64,000 nt of DNA from an uncultured Prochlorococcus sp. Lineage in GTDB: Bacteria > Cyanobacteriota > Cyanobacteriia > PCC-6307 > Cyanobiaceae. The stretch's first letter is position 1; each line of letters opens with the position of its first letter. Made by a program: the position numbers and the translations under genes. Location: positions 37,726 through 101,725 of the forward strand of contig CACJNU010000003.1 of NCBI GenBank assembly GCA_902594875.1. The letters run 5' to 3'. Under the pieces are notes generated by a model. That model worked only from the letters and a program-made list of their open reading frames with translations. It searched no databases and was not told the origin of the DNA. Positions 1 through 9,838 of this stretch are shown here, piece after piece.

Positions 1-1092
1 GATAAAAACCTTAAAAATGATCTTATCTCCAAAGCTACTTATGAGTTTGAGTGTAGCGAGAGAAATGCATGCGATGTAGAACTTTTGATGGTTGGAGCTT
101 TTTCTCCGTTGGAAGGTTTTATGGATGAAAGTAACTACAATTCGGTGATTAAAAATAATAGAAATACAAACGGGTTGCTTTTTGGCTTACCTATTGTATT
201 TGATTCAAATAATGAAAGTGTAAAAGCTGGAGAGACAATATTACTTACTTATAAAAAACAAAAAATAGCAGTTTTAGAAGTTAGCTCTAAATGGGAACCT
301 GACAAATCCTTGGAAGCTGAACTTTGTTATGGTACTAATTCTTTAGATCATCCTGCTGTTAAGATGATTTTTAACGAGAGGGGGAGATTTTATATAGGAG
401 GAAGAGTTTATGGTTTCGAACTACCAATTAGAGAATTCCCCTGCAAAACCCCAGAAGAAGTTAGATCTACACTGCCGTCAAAACATGATGTAGTTGCATT
501 TCAATGCAGAAATCCAATTCATAGAGCACATTATGAATTATTTACTAATGCCTTACTTTCAGATAATGTCTCATCTAACTCAGTTGTTTTAGTTCATCCT
601 ACTTGTGGGCCAACTCAACAAGATGATATCCCTGGAAAAGTTAGATATTTGACCTATAAAGAATTAGAAGAGGAAATATCCGATGAAAGAATAAAATGGG
701 CTTTTTTACCTTATTCAATGCATATGGCTGGGCCAAGGGAAGCTCTTCAACATATGATAATCAGGAGAAATTATGGCTGCACCCATTTTATTATCGGTAG
801 AGATATGGCTGGCTGTAAGTCATCAGCAACTGGTGAAGATTTTTATGGCCCCTATGACGCCCAGAATTTTGCGAATAAATGTGCAGATGAATTGATGATG
901 AAGACAGTTCCTTCAAAGAATTTAGTTTATACAAAGGAAAAAGGATATATTACAGCTGAAGAAGCTAAAGAATTTAATTATGAAATTATGAAACTTAGTG
1001 GTACTGAATTTAGAAAGAAATTGAGGAATGGTGAACCAATTCCTGAATGGTTTGCTTTTAAAAGTGTAGTAGATGTTCTAAGACGCTCTTAA
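1..1092 (+). CDS. sat: Sulfate adenylyltransferase (ATP sulfurylase), 5' end truncated by the window
   Basis: Frame is open from base 1 (DKNLKNDLISKATYEFECSERNACDVELLMVGAFSPLEGFM...); QCRNPIHRAHYEL and GRDMAGCKSSATGEDFYGPYDAQ motifs of ATP sulfurylase. Confidence 0.95.
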   Translation, partial: DKNLKNDLISKATYEFECSERNACDVELLMVGAFSPLEGFMDESNYNSVIKNNRNTNGLLFGLPIVFDSNNESVKAGETILLTYKKQKIAVLEVSSKWEPDKSLEAELCYGTNSLDHPAVKMIFNERGRFYIGGRVYGFELPIREFPCKTPEEVRSTLPSKHDVVAFQCRNPIHRAHYELFTNALLSDNVSSNSVVLVHPTCGPTQQDDIPGKVRYLTYKELEEEISDERIKWAFLPYSMHMAGPREALQHMIIRRNYGCTHFIIGRDMAGCKSSATGEDFYGPYDAQNFANKCADELMMKTVPSKNLVYTKEKGYITAEEAKEFNYEIMKLSGTEFRKKLRNGEPIPEWFAFKSVVDVLRRS

Positions 1093-1139
1093 TAATGTTT
1101 TATTATTAGTATTATATAAATAATAAAAAATAATTTATC

Positions 1140-2993
1140 GTGAACAAACGCTGGAGAAACGTAGGACTTTATGTTCTAGCTGTTATTACTGTAATTTTCA
1201 TCGGCACTTCTGTATTTGATAAACCTAGTACAGAAAATGCTACAAAGACCTTAAGGTATAGTGATTTTATAGAGGCAGTTCAAGATAAAGAAATCAGTAG
1301 AGTACTAATATCTCCAGACAATGCGACAGCTCAAGTTGTTGAAAATGATGGAAGCAGATCTGAGGTCAATTTAGCTCCTGACAAAGATTTATTAAAAATC
1401 CTAACTGAAAATAATGTAGATATTGCTGTAACACCCACAAAATTGGCTAATCCATGGCAACAAGCCATAAGTAGCTTGATTTTCCCAGTACTGTTGATTG
1501 GAGGCCTATTTTTTCTTTTCAGGAGATCTCAAAACGGTAATGCTGGCGGTGGTAATCCTGCAATGAGTTTTGGAAAGAGCAAAGCCAGACTACAAATGGA
1601 ACCCTCTACACAAGTAACTTTCTCAGATGTTGCTGGTGTTGAAGGTGCAAAATTAGAACTCACTGAAGTTGTAGATTTTCTTAAAAGTCCAGATAGATTT
1701 ACTGCAGTCGGAGCAAAAATCCCAAAAGGTGTTCTCCTTGTAGGCCCTCCTGGTACAGGAAAAACATTACTAGCAAAAGCAGTAGCTGGAGAAGCAGGAG
1801 TACCTTTTTTCTCAATATCAGGTTCAGAATTTGTTGAGATGTTTGTAGGTGTTGGAGCTAGCAGAGTTAGAGATCTTTTTGAACAAGCAAAAAAGAATGC
1901 TCCTTGTATCGTGTTTATTGATGAAATAGATGCAGTTGGAAGACAAAGAGGTGCTGGTATGGGAGGAGGAAATGATGAAAGAGAGCAAACACTAAATCAA
2001 CTCCTAACCGAAATGGATGGTTTTGAAGGTAATTCAGGAATAATCATAGTTGCTGCCACCAACAGACCAGATGTCTTAGATTCGGCTTTAATGCGCCCTG
2101 GAAGATTTGATAGACAAGTAACAGTAGATAGACCAGATTACGCAGGAAGATTACAGATCTTAAATGTTCATGCCAAGGATAAAACTCTTTCAAAAGACGT
2201 TGATTTAGATAAAGTTGCTAGAAGAACACCTGGATTTACTGGTGCAGATTTAGCTAATCTTTTAAATGAAGCAGCAATACTAGCAGCTAGAAAAGATTTA
2301 GATAAAGTAAGTAATGATGAAGTAGGTGATGCCATTGAAAGAGTTATGGCAGGTCCTGAAAAGAAAGATAGAGTCATCAGTGATAAGAAAAAAGAATTAG
2401 TTGCTTATCATGAAGCCGGTCATGCACTCGTTGGAGCATTAATGCCTGATTATGATCCCGTAGCAAAAGTTTCAATAATTCCCAGAGGTCAAGCTGGAGG
2501 TTTAACCTTCTTTACTCCAAGTGAAGAAAGAATGGAATCTGGTCTTTACTCTCGTTCTTACCTTCAAAATCAAATGGCTGTAGCTCTTGGTGGAAGAGTT
2601 GCTGAAGAAATTGTTTATGGAGAAGAAGAGGTAACAACTGGAGCTTCCAATGATTTACAACAAGTTGCTAATGTAGCAAGACAAATGATAACTAAATTTG
2701 GCATGAGTGACAAAATAGGTCCAGTCGCTCTAGGTCAATCTCAAGGAGGAATGTTTCTCGGAAGAGATATGAGTTCTACCAGAGATTTCTCTGAGGATAC
2801 AGCCGCAACAATTGATGTAGAGGTTTCACAACTTGTTGATGTTGCCTATAAGAGGGCTACAAAAGTTTTATCAGATAATAGAACAGTTCTAGATGAAATG
2901 GCTCAAATGCTAATTGAAAGAGAAACTATAGACACTGAAGATATCCAAGACTTGCTCAACCGGTCAGAAGTTAAAGTAGCGAATTATATCTAG
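1140..2993 (+). CDS. ftsH: ATP-dependent zinc metalloprotease FtsH (GTG start)
   Basis: N-terminal TM segments, Walker [12 protein letters not shown] region, HEAGH zinc-binding motif. Confidence 0.96.
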   Translation: MNKRWRNVGLYVLAVITVIFIGTSVFDKPSTENATKTLRYSDFIEAVQDKEISRVLISPDNATAQVVENDGSRSEVNLAPDKDLLKILTENNVDIAVTPTKLANPWQQAISSLIFPVLLIGGLFFLFRRSQNGNAGGGNPAMSFGKSKARLQMEPSTQVTFSDVAGVEGAKLELTEVVDFLKSPDRFTAVGAKIPKGVLLVGPPGTGKTLLAKAVAGEAGVPFFSISGSEFVEMFVGVGASRVRDLFEQAKKNAPCIVFIDEIDAVGRQRGAGMGGGNDEREQTLNQLLTEMDGFEGNSGIIIVAATNRPDVLDSALMRPGRFDRQVTVDRPDYAGRLQILNVHAKDKTLSKDVDLDKVARRTPGFTGADLANLLNEAAILAARKDLDKVSNDEVGDAIERVMAGPEKKDRVISDKKKELVAYHEAGHALVGALMPDYDPVAKVSIIPRGQAGGLTFFTPSEERMESGLYSRSYLQNQMAVALGGRVAEEIVYGEEEVTTGASNDLQQVANVARQMITKFGMSDKIGPVALGQSQGGMFLGRDMSSTRDFSEDTAATIDVEVSQLVDVAYKRATKVLSDNRTVLDEMAQMLIERETIDTEDIQDLLNRSEVKVANYI

Positions 2994-3011
2994 TTCAAAA
3001 ATAAATATTTA

Positions 3012-3547
3012 ATGAATATTAAAGAAGATTTTTTTTCTGACTTGCTGCTTAAAGCCATCTTTTCATACTTGTAAAACCGGAAAATAATATTTTACTCAAA
3101 TACTTCTTTATGAAATTCATTTTTTGAAGAATTAGAAAGCTTAGTAAAATTAGGATTAAAAAATATTGAAATAAGTTGTTCAAACAAAGAAAAGTGGTTG
3201 GATGTTGTAACCGAAATCAAACTCAATTTTCCAGAAATTAATTTAGGCACTAGCTCCATAGTTAATAAGACATAAATTTAAATTGCAACATTATCAAAAT
3301 TTATCCAATCAAAAGTAAAGCTAGTTTTATAGATATACTCAATTTTGAAAGTATTGATTTCATTGCTGCTGGAGGCCTATCAATCATTGATGTAAAAACT
3401 TATCAATCATCAGGATATAAAGCAATCATGATTGGAGATAAAAGTATTATTAAAAAAAATTTGATCCAAAAATATATGAATTATTCAAAAATAATTAAAT
3501 CAAAGATAAATATAATTTATTTAACAAAATTACTAATTATTGATTAA
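3012..3547 (+). pseudogene. eda: Remnant of 2-keto-3-deoxy-6-phosphogluconate / 4-hydroxy-2-oxoglutarate aldolase (eda-like)
   Basis: Pieces in alternating frames: FILVKPENNILLKYFF (frame of 3062), FEELESLVKLGLKNIEISCSNKEKWLDVVTEIKLNFPEINLGTSSIVNKT* (3123-3275), NIIKIYPIKSKASFIDILNFESIDFIAAGGLSIIDVKTYQSSGYKAIMIGDKSI (frame of 3284). These resemble the N-, middle- and C-terminal blocks of KDPG aldolase; internal stops, frame changes and a missing middle. Confidence 0.75.
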
Positions 3548-4630
3548 GGTACATTGAGCTTGATTAAGTAGTAAATGATCAGCAAGTACTAAAGCCACCA
3601 TAGCATCAACCATAGGAACTGCTCTTGGTAGAACGCATGGATCATGTCTCCCTTTTGCTTTCATCAAAACTTCTTTTCCTTCAGCATTTACCGTTTTCTG
3701 TTCTTTCCCGATAGTTGCTGTAGGTTTAAAAGCTATCTTCATCTCAATATTTTCGCCATTACTTATTCCTCCCTGTATACCGCCTGAATTATTGGATATT
3801 GTTCTTAATTTCCTAATATCATCAGATTTAATGAAGGCATCATTATGTTCGCTTCCTTTTAAATAAGTTCCAGAGAAACCTGAACCTATTTCAAAGCCTT
3901 TAGTGGCAGGCAAAGACATCAAAGCCTTCGCTAAATCAGCTTCTAATTTATCAAAAACAGGCATTCCAAGACCAGAAGGGACATTTCTTACTAGACATTC
4001 AATAACACCGCCACAAGAGTCTCCTTGACGCTTTAATTGCTTAATTCTCTCTATCATTTTTGCTGATACCTGTTCATCAGGACATCTAACAATATTAGAA
4101 TCTATTTTGTTGAGAGAAATCTTTTCTTTATTTATATCAGAATCAATATCATGTATACGCTTAACCCAAGATAGTATTTCAGTGTTGCAGAAGTTTTTTA
4201 ATAATTGTTTTGCTACAGCACCAGCAGCTACCCTCCCAATTGTTTCTCTTGCAGAGGCTCTTCCACCACCAGAGCTTGCCTGAATTCCATATTTCAGATG
4301 ATATGTACCATCTGCATGAGAAGGTCTAAATACTTGCTCCAAATTATCATAATCTCCTGGTCTTTGATCCTTGTTTCTTACCAACATCGCTATTGGAGTT
4401 CCAAGTGTGAACCCTTCCTTTATCCCACTTAATATTTCAATTTTATCTTCTTCATTTCTGGGTGTTGTAATATCACTTTGGCCAGGCCTTCGCCTATCTA
4501 ATTCATTTTGTATCAGATTTATATCTACTTTTAACTTAGGGGGACATCCATCCAGGATAACTCCTACTGCACCACCATGTGATTCTCCAAAAGTACTAAC
4601 ACGAAAAATTTTTCCAAAACTACTACTCAT
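3533..4630 (-). CDS. aroC: Chorismate synthase
   Basis: [49 protein letters not shown] motifs. Confidence 0.96.
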   Translation of the reverse strand: MSSSFGKIFRVSTFGESHGGAVGVILDGCPPKLKVDINLIQNELDRRRPGQSDITTPRNEEDKIEILSGIKEGFTLGTPIAMLVRNKDQRPGDYDNLEQVFRPSHADGTYHLKYGIQASSGGGRASARETIGRVAAGAVAKQLLKNFCNTEILSWVKRIHDIDSDINKEKISLNKIDSNIVRCPDEQVSAKMIERIKQLKRQGDSCGGVIECLVRNVPSGLGMPVFDKLEADLAKALMSLPATKGFEIGSGFSGTYLKGSEHNDAFIKSDDIRKLRTISNNSGGIQGGISNGENIEMKIAFKPTATIGKEQKTVNAEGKEVLMKAKGRHDPCVLPRAVPMVDAMVALVLADHLLLNQAQCTLINN

Positions 4631-4690
4631 AGAAATATCAAATGTTTTATCTATATATAAACATTATATGAAACCAATTGAAAATTAAAC

Positions 4691-4722
4691 AAAAAAAAAG
4701 CCCCCAAAAAGGGGACTTATAA
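4691..4722 (-). terminator. Rho-independent terminator of psbA
   Basis: On minus strand AAGTCCCC-TTTTT-GGGGGCTT followed by a T-run, 18+ bp downstream of the psbA stop codon. Confidence 0.85.
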
Positions 4723-4739
4723 GTTTAAGAACTTTAAGC

Positions 4740-5822
4740 TTAACCGATAGCTGGAGCTGAAAGAGCTACTGTTGTAGACTCAGCTGCTGCTAGATCAAGT
4801 GGGAAGTTGTGAGCGTTACGCTCGTGCATTACTTCCATACCTAGGTTTGCTCTGTTAAGAACATCACCCCATGTAGGAACAATCTTACCGTTTGCATCAA
4901 CAACTGACTGGTTGAAGTTGAAACCGTTAAGGTTGAATGCCATTGTGCAGATACCCATTGAAGTTAACCATACACAAACAACTGGGAATACAGCTAGGAA
5001 GAAGTGAAGACTTCTGCTGTTGTTGAAACTTGCATATTGGAAGATCAAACGACCGAAGTAGCCATGAGCTGCAACGATGTTATATGTTTCTTCTTCTTGT
5101 CCGAACTTGTAACCATAGTTCTGAGATTCTGTCTCAGTTGTTTCTCTGATTAGAGAAGAAGTAACAAGTGAACCATGCATAGCTGAGAATAAAGATCCTC
5201 CGAACATACCAGCAACACCAGCCATGTGGAATGGGTGCATAAGAATGTTGTGCTCTGCCTGGAAAACAAACATGAAGTTGAATGTTCCAGAGATACCTAG
5301 AGGCATTCCGTCAGAGAATGAACCTTGACCGAATGGGTATACAAGAAATACTGCGAAAGCTGCTGAAACTGGTGCAGAGTATGCTACACAGATCCAAGGA
5401 CGCATACCTAAACGGTATGAAAGCTCCCACTGTCTTCCCATGTATGCTGAGATACCAATTAGGAAGTGGAAAATTACAAGCTGGTAAGGACCACCGTTAT
5501 ATAACCACTCATCTACAGTAGCTGCTTCCCAAATTGGGTAGAAGTGTAGACCAATAGCGTTAGATGAAGGAACAACTGCACCTGAGATGATGTTGTTTCC
5601 ATATAGGAATGAACCAGCAACTGGCTCTCTAATTCCGTCGATGTCTACTGGTGGTGCTGCGATGAATGCAACGATGAAGCAAGCCGCTGCTGTAAGAAGG
5701 CATGGAATCATTAAGACGCCGAACCAACCAACATAAATTCTGTTGTTAGTTGATGTTACCCACTCACAAAACTGTGGCCAACCTTTTAACAGCGAAGAAC
5801 GCTGCTGCTGAATAGTTGTCAT
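4740..5822 (-). CDS. psbA: Photosystem II D1 protein
   Basis: Canonical D1 sequence [43 protein letters not shown]... ending [22 protein letters not shown]. Confidence 0.99.
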   Translation of the reverse strand: MTTIQQQRSSLLKGWPQFCEWVTSTNNRIYVGWFGVLMIPCLLTAAACFIVAFIAAPPVDIDGIREPVAGSFLYGNNIISGAVVPSSNAIGLHFYPIWEAATVDEWLYNGGPYQLVIFHFLIGISAYMGRQWELSYRLGMRPWICVAYSAPVSAAFAVFLVYPFGQGSFSDGMPLGISGTFNFMFVFQAEHNILMHPFHMAGVAGMFGGSLFSAMHGSLVTSSLIRETTETESQNYGYKFGQEEETYNIVAAHGYFGRLIFQYASFNNSRSLHFFLAVFPVVCVWLTSMGICTMAFNLNGFNFNQSVVDANGKIVPTWGDVLNRANLGMEVMHERNAHNFPLDLAAAESTTVALSAPAIG

Positions 5823-5866
5823 GAGTTCGTAAAGTATGTCTCTAGAATGAGACGTGTAAATAAAAA

Positions 5867-5882
5867 CGGAAAATAATTTCCG
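5867..5882 (-). promoter_or_regulatory. Terminator-like hairpin in the psbA 5' leader
   Basis: Perfect 6-bp inverted repeat CGGAAA-(4 nt)-TTTCCG; on the psbA sense strand it is followed by TTTTTATTT, about 45 nt upstream of the psbA start. Confidence 0.5.
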
Positions 5883-6011
5883 CTTCGAAGATTTTAGACC
5901 AAAATCGCTAAAAATGTGTAAATATTTTTTCTTTAAGTAAACTTATTTTTTGGTAAACAGGAGAAAAGAACTTCCATGTCTTAAGATTTTCTTTGTTATT
6001 GAGGATTCAAC

Positions 6012-6140
6012 TTGGTAATAATCGAATGGCTTCTTAACGGAAAAAGATCTAGAGAGGTAGTTTCCTTAAGAGAGGCTAAGCATAGAAGACTGCAATTAGA
6101 GGCTTTTGGAGCTGTTATTTATTGGAGTGAAAGAATTTAG
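6012..6140 (+). CDS. Possible small protein (42 aa), TTG start, divergent from psbA
   Basis: Reads (M)VIIEWLLNGKRSREVVSLREAKHRRLQLEAFGAVIYWSERI*; protein-like composition in an otherwise very AT-rich gap; missing from the ORF track. Confidence 0.5.
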   Translation: MVIIEWLLNGKRSREVVSLREAKHRRLQLEAFGAVIYWSERI

Positions 6141-6259
6141 TTTTTTAAAGTTTAAAAATTAGAAAAAAAAAATAAAAGTGCTAAATATTAAAGAAACTTA
6201 TCTATAAAATAAAAAATCCTTATTAGTTTTCAACGATATTATTGTTCCGGTTTCTTAAT

Positions 6260-7165
6260 CTAAAAACTTTCAAACTCTTGAACCCATTGTTTTTTGGAAA
6301 AAATCACTTCTTTTTTTGTGTAGCTCATGGCAATTTTTTTTTCCTTATAAGCAACTTCTCCAATAAAAACAGGCCAAATCAATCTGTCCTGTTCATATTT
6401 ATGGATTATTCCTTGGCTATCCAAAAATAATGGATCTCCTTTTTTAATCATTTTCCAATCTTGGTTTATTCTCTCAGGATGAATTAGACCATCAATATCT
6501 CCCTTTTCATCTCTTGGATAATCTATACTCCCTTGATGAACGTGAACCACTAATTCCTTTGGAAGTTCTATAAGGTTATTTTTTAATTTATCTATCTCTT
6601 CCCTTAGAAAGCTAAGTATTAGAGAGAATCTATTTATAATATTTTGATCGTAAAAATTTTGTGCGACAGCTCCTATTTCAATAACTAAACCACATGGCCA
6701 AGCTTCTACAAGAAAGCCTGTTTGGGATTTGTCTTTTTCGTGCAAATAAATAGGCAATCCAAATTTATTCTGCAGTAATGCGGCTAAACAAAAATCTTTG
6801 GATCTCCTCCCATACATAACAATGCTTGTTCCCATATTTGCAGTAGTAGTATGCAAATCGATTGCAATTTGACAGGGTTTAGATCCGTCAATTCCAAATT
6901 CATTTACTAAAAAATTGGCTCTATTAGTTTCATAAAAACTATTCTTGTATTGATCAAAATTGTCACTTTCTTTAAAAGATCTATTTAAATCTACATCTAT
7001 ATATCTGCAACCTTTTTCATAGGCAGCAGGATTACCTATGATGTATTCATACTCAATACCATTATTTAAACTATTTTCCTTTCTATTAAATTGCTTAACA
7101 GCCCAAACAGGATTAATTTCATTACCATGAGTGCCTGAAACGATAAGTATTCTTTGAACAGTCAT
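6260..7165 (-). CDS. Aspartoacylase / succinylglutamate desuccinylase-family protein
   Basis: GTHGNEINP zinc-binding motif, DLNRSF, AIDLHTTTANMGT typical of aspartoacylase. Confidence 0.85.
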   Translation of the reverse strand: MTVQRILIVSGTHGNEINPVWAVKQFNRKENSLNNGIEYEYIIGNPAAYEKGCRYIDVDLNRSFKESDNFDQYKNSFYETNRANFLVNEFGIDGSKPCQIAIDLHTTTANMGTSIVMYGRRSKDFCLAALLQNKFGLPIYLHEKDKSQTGFLVEAWPCGLVIEIGAVAQNFYDQNIINRFSLILSFLREEIDKLKNNLIELPKELVVHVHQGSIDYPRDEKGDIDGLIHPERINQDWKMIKKGDPLFLDSQGIIHKYEQDRLIWPVFIGEVAYKEKKIAMSYTKKEVIFSKKQWVQEFESF

Positions 7166-7187
7166 TTTTTCGTTAAAAATAAATTTT

Positions 7188-8132
7188 ATGCAAAATAAAT
7201 ACCTTATAAAGGCCTCCAGAAAATTCTGGTTTTGGTTTTGGACCCAATTAATGAATGGCTTCGCGCCATCAGACTTACATGGTAATTATAAAAGGCCTAA
7301 AGGAATAACCATTAATAGTGAATACGATATCAATAATGAGAATGGACAAATCTATTTATTAGTAGGTCATTCTTGTCCATGGTGTCAAAGAACTTTACTC
7401 GTACACGAAATAAAAGATTTATCTAAAAAAGTTAAAGTAATTTTTTTAAATGCAGATGTTGAGCATGGCGAATGGATTTTCAATACAAAGATTAAAGGAT
7501 GTATGAGACTTTATGAACTTTACAAAAAAGCTAATAAAAAGACTATTTTTAGAGCGACATTACCTCTTTTAATTAGCTTTGTAAAAGATGAAGTAAATAT
7601 CCTGTCCAATGAAAGTTCACAAATTATAAGACTACTCAATTCAATCAAAAGTGAATCGAAACATCAGGCATTAAGTATTAAAGATGGTAATCAAAAATTT
7701 TTAGATTTAATTAATAACAGCATTAATGATGGAGTATATAAATGTGGTTTCGCCAGAAACCAGTCAGCTTACGATAAAGCAAGTAAAAATCTTTTCGCAG
7801 CTATAAATGAAATTGAAAATTTACTACAGAAAAATAAAGGGAGCTGGATATTTGGAGAAGAGTTAACCTACGCAGATATTTACCTTTTTCCAACGCTTAT
7901 AAGATGGGAATTGATATATAGCAAACTTTTCAAATGTACTGAACAAGAACTATCAAGTTTTGAAAAGATTATTGAATGGAGATTAAAATTCTTTAAATTA
8001 CATAACGTAAAAAGGACATGCTTCGAAAATGAATGGAAAAAAGATTACTACAAAGCTTTATTCCCTTTAAACCCAAATCAACTAATCCCAGTTTTACCAT
8101 CTTTAAAGGAAATAATGAGATTAGAGTCCTAA
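7188..8132 (+). CDS. Glutathione S-transferase-like protein (ECM4/omega-type) with CPWC motif
   Basis: LVGHSCPWCQRTLL thioredoxin-fold N-domain and GST C-terminal helical domain (GSWIFGEELTYADIYLFPTLIRWE). Confidence 0.8.
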   Translation: MQNKYLIKASRKFWFWFWTQLMNGFAPSDLHGNYKRPKGITINSEYDINNENGQIYLLVGHSCPWCQRTLLVHEIKDLSKKVKVIFLNADVEHGEWIFNTKIKGCMRLYELYKKANKKTIFRATLPLLISFVKDEVNILSNESSQIIRLLNSIKSESKHQALSIKDGNQKFLDLINNSINDGVYKCGFARNQSAYDKASKNLFAAINEIENLLQKNKGSWIFGEELTYADIYLFPTLIRWELIYSKLFKCTEQELSSFEKIIEWRLKFFKLHNVKRTCFENEWKKDYYKALFPLNPNQLIPVLPSLKEIMRLES

Positions 8133-8259
8133 AAAAATACATAAATCAATTTCGAAAAAAAATGATGTTGTAATGCACACTTATTTAGTTCATACATAAT
8201 GCAATTTCATTAGAAATTAACTATGTTAAGTATGTCTACTAAAGTACGAAAAGCTTAAA

Positions 8260-8478
8260 ATGAAATCCATTGACGAACACATCCAAAAAGATCAATCGGA
8301 AATCGAATCTGCAAAAGCAGAGGGCAATCTTCCAAAGGTCAGACATTTAACTGAAGAGCTTAAAGAACTCGAAGAATATAAGGATCATCATCCTGAGGAT
8401 AAACATGACCCTAATGCATTGGAACTATTCTGCGATGCCAACCCGGATGAGCCAGAATGTCTTGTTTATGATGATTAA
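8260..8478 (+). CDS. cp12: CP12 domain protein (GAPDH/PRK regulator), short variant
   Basis: C-terminal ELFCDANPDEPECLVYDD matches the CP12 C-terminal Cys-pair signature. Confidence 0.85.
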   Translation: MKSIDEHIQKDQSEIESAKAEGNLPKVRHLTEELKELEEYKDHHPEDKHDPNALELFCDANPDEPECLVYDD

Positions 8479-8507
8479 GTTTTTTTATAAATAATGCACA
8501 GAAAAAA

Positions 8508-8532
8508 AGGGCTCTTTAAAGCCCTTTTTTTA
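8508..8532. terminator. Bidirectional intrinsic terminator between cp12 and the convergent small gene
   Basis: AAAAAAAGGGCTCTTTAAAGCCCTTTTTTT: inverted repeat flanked by A-run and T-run. Confidence 0.85.
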
Positions 8533-8545
8533 TTTGTTAATCCTA

Positions 8546-8728
8546 TTAGTAATCTCTATTAAAATCGGATGGACTTCCTGTAAGCGAACATACAACCGAC
8601 TCCTCATTTTTCATTTCCTTGACTTCTACAATTGGTCTTCCCATTTTCTTCAACACCTCAATATCTTGAATGGTTTGACATCTAGCTATTATTTTTCCTT
8701 GTTTATCAAAGCAAGTATAGAAATTCAT
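8546..8728 (-). CDS. Conserved-looking small hypothetical protein (60 aa)
   Basis: Complete ORF ending at the shared terminator; MNFYTCFDKQGKIIARCQTIQDIEVLKKMGRPIVEVKEM... Confidence 0.65.
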   Translation of the reverse strand: MNFYTCFDKQGKIIARCQTIQDIEVLKKMGRPIVEVKEMKNEESVVCSLTGSPSDFNRDY

Positions 8729-8814
8729 ATTTTGTTTAAAGAAGTATCTTATTTATGACTAATTTTCATTATTAAATCAAGTGAATTTTTTACAAAAAAA
8801 AAATTTAATTTAAT

Positions 8815-9798
8815 TTAGATCTTTTTCCATACCTCAAAAAGCAGTGAAGATAAACCTTTTTTTAAAGATGAAGAAATAACTAAAACTTTCTTTTTAGATA
8901 AATCTTCTAACTTTTTTTTAATTATTTTCAAATAATCATCATCTACCAGCTCCATTTTATTCAATACTATTATCCTCTCTTTATCTAAAAGACCTTTCCC
9001 ATATTTTCTTAATTCCTTCTCAATGATCTGAAAATCATGTAAAGGATTTTCTGCAATTGCATCAATTAAGTGAATAAGTATCTTCGTTCTTTGGATGTGC
9101 CTTAAAAAATCATGTCCTAAACCTACTCCATCAGCTGCCCCTGATATTAATCCAGGAATATCCGCGAAAAGGCAACCATTCCCATCAATTTTTCTAACTA
9201 CGCCTAAGTTAGGTATTAGAGTTGTGAAAGGATAATTTGCGATTTTTGGGCGGGCAGATGAAATAACGGAAATCAAAGTACTTTTCCCAGCATTTGGAAG
9301 GCCTATAATTCCAACCTCTGCAAGAAGTTTTAGTTCTAATTGAACCTCCCATATCTCACCATCTTTTCCTTCAGTGAATGATTCTGGGGCTCTATTTTGA
9401 TTACTTAAATAGTAAGCATTACCATGTCCACCTCTTCCTCCAATCGCAATAGTTAAACTCTGTTTATCTTTAGTTAAGTCTCCTAAAATAATGCCGGTTT
9501 TAATATCCCTTATTTCTGTTCCGCAAGGAACTTTAAGGATTGTATCCTCACCTGAAGCACCTGATCTCTTATTAGGACCTCCTTTGCATCCATCTTCAGC
9601 AATTATTTCACGTTTGAATTTGAAATCTAATAGTGTTTGAAGATTATTATCAGCCATCAAAATAACTGAACCCCCTCTGCCACCATTTCCCCCTGAAGGT
9701 CCTCCAGCAGGAACAAATTTTTCTCTTCTAAATGAAACTATTCCATTTCCACCTTTTCCAGCTTTAAGAATAATGTTTGCTTGATCAATAAATTGCAC
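8815..9798 (-). CDS. obg: Obg family GTPase CgtA
   Basis: Gly-rich Obg fold (GGDGG-like [12 protein letters not shown]), [18 protein letters not shown]. Confidence 0.95.
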   Translation of the reverse strand: MQFIDQANIILKAGKGGNGIVSFRREKFVPAGGPSGGNGGRGGSVILMADNNLQTLLDFKFKREIIAEDGCKGGPNKRSGASGEDTILKVPCGTEIRDIKTGIILGDLTKDKQSLTIAIGGRGGHGNAYYLSNQNRAPESFTEGKDGEIWEVQLELKLLAEVGIIGLPNAGKSTLISVISSARPKIANYPFTTLIPNLGVVRKIDGNGCLFADIPGLISGAADGVGLGHDFLRHIQRTKILIHLIDAIAENPLHDFQIIEKELRKYGKGLLDKERIIVLNKMELVDDDYLKIIKKKLEDLSKKKVLVISSSLKKGLSSLLFEVWKKI

Positions 9799-9838
9799 TT
9801 AATACACTTATTAAATTGTTTTCTAGGTATTTTAAATT

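Noticed and set aside
4205-4688. Plus-strand ORFs of 75 and 105 aa opposite aroC
   Set aside because: Antisense shadows of chorismate synthase.
5282-5521. 79-aa plus-strand ORF antisense to psbA
   Set aside because: Shadow of the highly conserved psbA codons; no start context or protein-like signature. An antisense RNA is possible but not supported from sequence.
6242-6430. 62-aa plus-strand ORF over the aspartoacylase 3' end
   Set aside because: Phe/Asn-rich AT-biased translation, antisense to a recognisable gene.
8534-8758. 74-aa plus-strand ORF opposite the 60-aa minus-strand gene
   Set aside because: Starts within the terminator T-run; hydrophobic AT-biased translation; the minus-strand ORF looks more protein-like and ends at the terminator.
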